NCBI GenBank assembly: GCA_963693085.1 | Contig: OY856409.1 | Coordinates: 662,313,591 to 662,377,590, forward strand | Length of the DNA stretch: 64,000 nucleotides | Direction of reading: 5' to 3' | Origin: Alisma plantago-aquatica | Lineage: Eukaryota > Streptophyta > Magnoliopsida > Alismatales > Alismataceae | Shown: positions 59,401 through 64,000 of the stretch, one piece after another | How positions within the stretch are numbered: the stretch's first letter is position 1 | Layout of the letters: each line of letters starts with the position of its first letter | Notes under the pieces: model-generated | What the model was told of the DNA's origin: nothing | Database searches by the model: none | What the model saw: the letters and a program-made list of their open reading frames with translations, nothing else | Program-made: the position numbers and the translations under genes

Positions 59401-60364
59401 ATAAACGATAAAGATAATTTCTATAATGAATGTTTATGTAATGACATGTTTCACGTTTGATAGAGTCATTGACATTTAATCTAGATGTACTTTTAACAGA
59501 TAGTACGTGAATCATTGGTAAGTACAAAATGATAAATTTTAAAATTAACTTGTGTAGATTTGGGTCAACTGTAGATGTAATTTAGATAATGACACAGTAT
59601 ATAATTTGTAGGAAGTCAACTGATATTTAATGAAGTTGTCCTCTTTTACTAAGTTGTGTAACTTATTGTGAGTATTAATTAGGAAAACTATGTGAAAAGT
59701 TATAGTTATTTTTGTACTATTTTCTTAACGGTCAACATGCACATGTTAGAGAAGTGAACGAAAATTGATTATTAATCGACTGTCTCTTTTAACGAATTGT
59801 ATGCAAACTATTATAAATACTAATTATCATTGTGGTAAAGAATTAATTTTAAGTTTAAATTGTGCCGGTCTAAGTCGACATTCAATTTATGAGGCCGCTT
59901 GGAGTGTTATTAAAAATAATATTTAAAAATGTGTAAGTAATATATATATATATATATATAATAAAAAATGTACCATTATATATTTTAATATCCATATAAT
60001 TGATAAATTTACATGTTGAGCACGTGCTTAGCACGTGTCTTATGGTAAGGTAAATGAGGGGTGAGGAATCTGATTTCACAATTAGTTTTAGTGTTTGATA
60101 ATCCTAAACCATCAAAACTTAACTTAATGCCTAAGTAATATTTTTAGCATATTTCTTTATTCCTTTTATCATTTATCATTCAAAATATGTGTGTGTCTCC
60201 TTATTCCCCATACCTATGCATAGGAAAAATCTAGAAGAATAATTTTGAACATAAATTCCTCAATTTGATAAATTTGTGCAACTTACCCCCAAACTAGTGT
60301 ATTTCCCTTAATTCTTGTATAAAAACCTTAAATAATTATGTTATTGGTTAAAATTCTTATATTT
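56480..60364. other. AT-rich intergenic sequence
   Basis: No convincing gene. It contains an 89-bp tandem duplication at 58262-58440, AT runs at 58643-58662 and 59941-59962 and many short frames that look random. ORF 58173-58367 is lysine- and arginine-rich and unrecognised. Confidence 0.55.
58262..58440. repeat. 89-bp tandem duplication
   Basis: The unit with CTAGCATATCRATCTGGAGA and AAGAAAGGCAGCTGAAAAGA occurs twice, ending CTCCCTCTTATTATA. Confidence 0.85.
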
Positions 60365-60369
60365 GGATG

Positions 60370-60959
60370 TGTAACATCTCAGGATTTGAGGCCTCAGATA
60401 AAAAGATCTTAAAAGGAATGATTGGACTACCGATATCACCAAGGTGCGCCTCCTTTTCCGGGAACCCATCACTAAAGAACTCCATAGTTAAGCGTGCTTA
60501 TCTTGGAGTAGTACTAGGATGGGTGACCATTCGGGAAGTTGACCCCGGCTTGCGCGTGAGTGAGGAAAAAGTGCGCAGTTAAGGCTAGTGGTGGTCTGTG
60601 GGGCCAGTCATCATTCCTGAAACTCTACTAGAGCCTTGGGCAGTGGGCCCATGTGTTACAAATGGTATCAGAGCAAGCCTTGACGAGAACGTCAAGAGTC
60701 TAAGTGGGGGAGATTGTAACATCCAAGGATTTGAGACCTCGGATAAAATATCTTAAAAGGAATGATTGGACTACCCATATCACCAAGGTGCACCTCCTTT
60801 TCAAGGAGCCCATCTCTAAAGAACTCCATAGTTAAGCGTGCTCAGCTTGGAGTAGTACTAGGATGGGGGACCAGTCGAGAAGTTGATCATGGCTTGCGCG
60901 TCAGTGTGGATAAAGTGCGCAGTTAAGGCTAGTGGTGGTCTGTGGGGCCAATCGTTACA
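60370..60959 (+). mobile_element. Cassandra-type TRIM retrotransposon
   Basis: LTR1 60370-60660 (291 bp), internal part 60661-60714 (54 bp), LTR2 60715-60959 (245 bp), with perfect 5-bp duplications GGATG at 60365-60369 and 60960-60964. The internal part is only a primer site TGGTATCAGAGC (60663-60674) and a purine tract AAGTGGGGGAGA. LTR2 lacks about 46 bp near its end compared with LTR1. Both LTRs carry 5S-rRNA-like sequence, the defining feature of Cassandra. The element encodes no protein and needs helpers. Confidence 0.95.
60441..60541 (+). promoter_or_regulatory. 5S-rRNA-like RNA polymerase III promoter in LTR1
   Basis: GTTAAGCGTGCTT at 60487-60499 corresponds to box A of 5S rRNA genes and AGTAGTACTAGGATGGGTGA (60508 on) to the intermediate element and box C. 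The same sequence is in LTR2 around 60830-60880 with GATGGGGGACC. In Cassandra this drives polymerase III transcription. Confidence 0.85.
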
Positions 60960-60964
60960 GGATG

Positions 60965-61760
60965 TTTTAACATTCTATCTCAATCCACCTTAAGAAGTAG
61001 GTTCAAAATAAAAGATTATCAAATAAAAGGGGATAAGGTAGTATTTACCTAAATTTGGGTTCTTTGAAAACGTACTCAAATGCATAATTGATCTTATGTA
61101 TTTTCAACTCCATAAACGTTGCTTACAATATTATTGAATTGGTCAAACAAGGCATACAAAAATCACTCAATTCACCAAAAATCTTCAAATTACTTGAAGT
61201 TTCATAAATATGTCACAAAACCCCTCAAGTCACACTACTATTATTATTTTTCCAATTTGAGAGTCACATGAGATGTAGTGTTTATCCAATGATGAAGTGG
61301 GGTAAGAAGAAAAAATATTAAGTATTAGGAAAAGTACAAATATGAATTAGGAAAATAATATGTGAATATCCATTTCATCAAGCTCACCTTCTAGAGCGTT
61401 GGGTGGGTATCCAATATGATTTGACATATGACACTTTCTTTATTATATTTTATAATTGTAAAGGATATTTTAGAAAATTTTGTACCTTCATATATAAAAA
61501 TAAATTTGTAACCTACTTGTTATGATCAATAAAGATAAACTAAACCTTTCACTATCAGATCTTTGGGTTAAGTATGATGTCATGTTATTCTTTGTATGAT
61601 TCATGATGATCATGATGCATTTTATGTTAGTTTGGCTCATTTGGGATGTGTTTTATGGGTCTTAGGTTTAGGAATGTACAATCTGTTCTTGGTTTGGTTG
61701 GTTAGACATTCAAGGGTATTCATATGTTGATATATTCCGACTCAAAGACTTGAGATGTGT
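60965..61760. other. AT-rich spacer
   Basis: No gene or clear repeat is seen. Confidence 0.5.
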
Positions 61761-61761
61761 G

Positions 61762-62208
61762 TTTTATTTAGAAAAGAAACTTTTTAGTCGAGTTTTCTAT
61801 TTTTTTTTTCTTTTGCCTTTTTGTTGTGTGCTAGTTTATGTTAGGTTTTGTTCAAGGATTTATCCTACTGATTATGTCATATTTCCTATTAGAAGGATGT
61901 TCCTCACATATCTGAATCGGTTGATATAGTATGGAAAACAATCTGACTACTATATAGGGCACATTTAGTTTGCTAGATTTATTGATTTTATTCAGAAAAG
62001 AAACTTTTTAGTCGAGTTTTCTACTTTTTTTTTCTTTTGGATTTTTGTTGTGTGCTAGTTTATGTTAGGTTTTGTTCAATGATTTATCCTACTGATTATG
62101 TCAGATTTCCTATTAGAAGGATGTTCCTCACATATCTAAATCAATTGATATAGTATGGAAAACAATTTGACTACTATATAGGGCACATTTAGTTTTCTAG
62201 ATTTTCAA
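61762..62208. repeat. 224-bp tandem duplication
   Basis: Units begin with GAAAAGAAACTTTTTAGTCG at 61771 and 61995, and both contain CCTATTAGAAGGATGTTCCT and ACTATATAGGGCACATTTAG. Over 90 percent similar by eye. Confidence 0.9.
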
Positions 62209-62464
62209 TAAATCTTGTACTTATGCCATCTTACATTTGTAAAATGTTGCATTATTGTCAAATCGTAGATAAATTTTTTTTGTTTGGTTTCTAGGATTTG
62301 TGAAGTTTGTTTAATCTTGGTCCACCGACCAGGCACAACTGGATTTTGGGGTCTGAGAGAATTTTGATGGGAACCAAATGCGGTATTCTCTTTATGTCTA
62401 GAAATCTTAGTATTAGTTCCATTTCTAAATCCCACAAACTGAACATAAATTTTCTATAGATGGA

Positions 62465-62785
62465 TTCCAAAATACAATCCAATATGGCAAACTCTAGGAT
62501 ACCAAACTTATCATATATTGGTACATCCATTTCATCCAGCTTGACCCTGCCATTCATAATTCTAGATTGGCTGAAATTGCAATGCATATATGCAATTTTG
62601 CTTCTACTGTTGATAAACCCATTAGATTCCAATGTCTTTCAAAGTTCAAATTTTATCATTCAATGTATCTTTTCTTTCATCAATTGACACAATATCATCA
62701 ACAAATAACATGCACCTTAAGATACTATCTTAAACATGCTTTGTCAACTCATCCATAACAAGAACAAATAGATAACATTTTTTTC
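62465..62785 (-). pseudogene. RTE-type LINE reverse transcriptase fragment
   Basis: Minus-strand readings LVMDELTKHV, RCMLFVDDIVSIDERKDTLN, TLESNGFINSRSKIAYMHCN and VKLDEMDVPIYDKF match plant RTE-like RT (LFADDIVLIDE, TLESKGFRLSRTKTEYM). The catalytic pair is kept as VDD. Several stops and a frameshift near 62640. Possibly the same element as 63679-64000, separated by rearrangement, since the C-terminal part lies at higher, not lower, coordinates. Confidence 0.8.
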
Positions 62786-63156
62786 TCATAAAATCGGAAC
62801 TCATCTTCGCCTATACTTTGACCCTTTTACTCTTAGGGTTCTTGGAATTTCTACAAAAGACGTGACACTTTTCAAATAATTTCTATAAAGGACATGATGA
62901 CTTCGAGTTTTATTGATTTATTATTTTCTTTTCACTTTTTTCATTGCTCCCACGACAATTGGATCCATTATATATTTTTGGGAGAGGTATCACAATATGT
63001 AATGAATTTGGAATCTATGCGTTTGATGTTACTAGGCACAAACTCGTGCTATGCACAGGTGCCTTAGTATGTTGCAATGAGTATTTTTAGGTTACATTTT
63101 GAGAAAAGAAGATGCAATAAATATGTACAATATATATCTTACTAGGTTTTCTCATA
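62786..63156. other. Spacer between LINE fragment and tandem array
   Basis: No gene is seen. Confidence 0.5.
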
Positions 63157-63678
63157 CATACATGGACCAACATGTAATTTCAAAAAATAATAGAGAAAAT
63201 TGCATTCAACCCCCTCTGTGGGCTTTGTTATATAGTATAGATGAGTCTCTTAATATAATAAATAATTTAAAAAATTAAAGACAAAAGTGTGGTGTAGACA
63301 CACATGGACCAGTATGCAATTTCAAAAATAATCGTGAAAATTTCTTCCAACCCCCTTCCTGACTTTCTTATAAAGTATAGACGAGTCCTCTAATATATAT
63401 GAAATTTAAGAAATTAAAGACAAAAGTGTGGTGTACACATAGAGGGACCAGTCTATAATTTCAAAAAATGGAGAAAATTGCATCCAACCCCTCTGCTGGC
63501 TTTCTTATATAGTACAGATGAGACTCTTAATGTAATATATAATTGAAAAAAATAAAGACAAAAGTGCAGTGTACACATACATGGACCAATATGTAATTTA
63601 AAAACATAATGGAGAAAACAGAATCCAACCCCCTTCGCGAGCTTTCTTATATAATAGATGAGCCTCCTAATATAATAT
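63157..63678. repeat. Tandem array, about 140-bp units, 3.7 copies
   Basis: The anchor CATGGACCAAYATGTAATTT recurs at 63161, 63303, about 63442 and 63580 (spacings 142, 139 and 138 bp). Each unit also has CCAACCCCCT and CTTTCTTATATAGTATAGAT. Units are moderately diverged. It ends directly at the LINE tail. Confidence 0.9.
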
Positions 63679-64000
63679 CATCATCATCGTCATCATCTAA
63701 GCCTCAATCCCAATTATGTTGGGGTCGACTACATGGATCCTTCATTTCCATTCAGCTCTATCATGGGCCATATTCTGATTGAGATGTAGAGATTCAAAAT
63801 CTCTCTTTATAAGCTCATCGCATGTTAATTTAGGCCTTCCTCTTCTTCTATTTATAGTGGTTGGCTCAATAGCATTGCTTCGTATAGGCGTACTAGTAGG
63901 TCTGCGTTGGAGATGTCTGTACCATCTGAGTCGGCCCTCGCACAACTTGTCCTCAATGCTCGCCACCCCCACTTTATTCCTGATATAGTCATTTCTCAAG
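63679..64000 (-). mobile_element. RTE-type LINE 3' end (continues past the window)
   Basis: The minus-strand frame 63742-63999 reads RNDYIRNKVGVASIEDKLCE, GRLRWYRHLQRRP and RRRGRPKLTCDELIKRDFES, the C-terminal end of plant RTE reverse transcriptase. Downstream follow CATGTAGTCGACCCCAACAT, ATTGGGATTGAGGCTTAGAT and a GATGAT microsatellite, the usual RTE 3' end. This part has an uninterrupted frame of 85 codons, so it is younger than the 62.5-kb fragment. Confidence 0.88.

Noticed and set aside
60441..60541. Stand-alone 5S rRNA gene
   Set aside because: It is incomplete and diverged, and lies inside the LTR of a Cassandra element with its own target duplications.
63000..63680. Possible Helitron ends
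   Set aside because: Words like GTGCTATGCACAGGTGC occur, but I find no TC start, no CTRR end with hairpin and no helicase gene.

Overview
The window looks like an intergenic or intronic stretch of a repeat-rich flowering-plant nuclear genome. It holds Ty1/copia, Ty3/gypsy (including an Athila-type element), CACTA, PIF/Harbinger, hAT, RTE-type LINE and Cassandra elements, spliced GT-AG exons and many AT-rich spacers. I cannot name the species. Only one host gene is recognisable: four short minus-strand exons at 2921-3412 that read as the N-terminus of RNA polymerase III subunit RPC4. Its remaining exons are not visible.

1-4407: AT-rich flank with a CGTGTCC-rich inverted repeat, a 199-bp spaced direct repeat, a GT microsatellite, a 722-bp hAT-type element with a perfect 8-bp target duplication, and the RPC4 exons.

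4408-34752: one large nest of transposons. The outermost element is a plus-strand Ty3/gypsy element. Copia A (4644-25772, minus strand) sits in its 5' LTR. Copia A was hit by an Athila-like gypsy element (7167-17488, duplication CATTG), by copia B (18263-23547, duplication AAATG) and by a hAT-type element (24190-25317). A second copy of that hAT family lies inside the Athila element (14543-15826). The gypsy host's own pol gene is cut by three more hAT-type elements (27595-31533, 32009-32606, 32855-33571), the first of which carries two further small elements. All retrotransposon genes are broken by stops, frameshifts or deletions.

34753-36037: a GC-rich minus-strand patch ending in a consensus splice donor (possibly a 5' UTR exon of the RPC4 gene, an inference) and a 367-bp Harbinger-like MITE.

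36038-56474: a composite bounded by matching terminal inverted repeats. It holds a roughly 2.3-kb tandem array with alternating long and short units, a Myb/SANT-like ORF, a 5'-truncated CACTA element (two gene remnants, subterminal repeats, one terminus), a PIF/Harbinger DDE transposase remnant, three units with CxCG/YxC zinc-binding spacing (the third closely resembling a GRF zinc finger), two more SANT-like remnants and a 324-bp duplication. This block is the most unusual part of the window.

56475-64000: AT-rich sequence with small tandem duplications, a complete Cassandra TRIM whose LTRs carry a 5S-rRNA-like promoter (duplication GGATG), two RTE-type LINE fragments and a roughly 140-bp tandem array.

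Family calls rest on motifs recognised by eye; no database search was possible. Boundaries of elements with target duplications are exact; the others are approximate.
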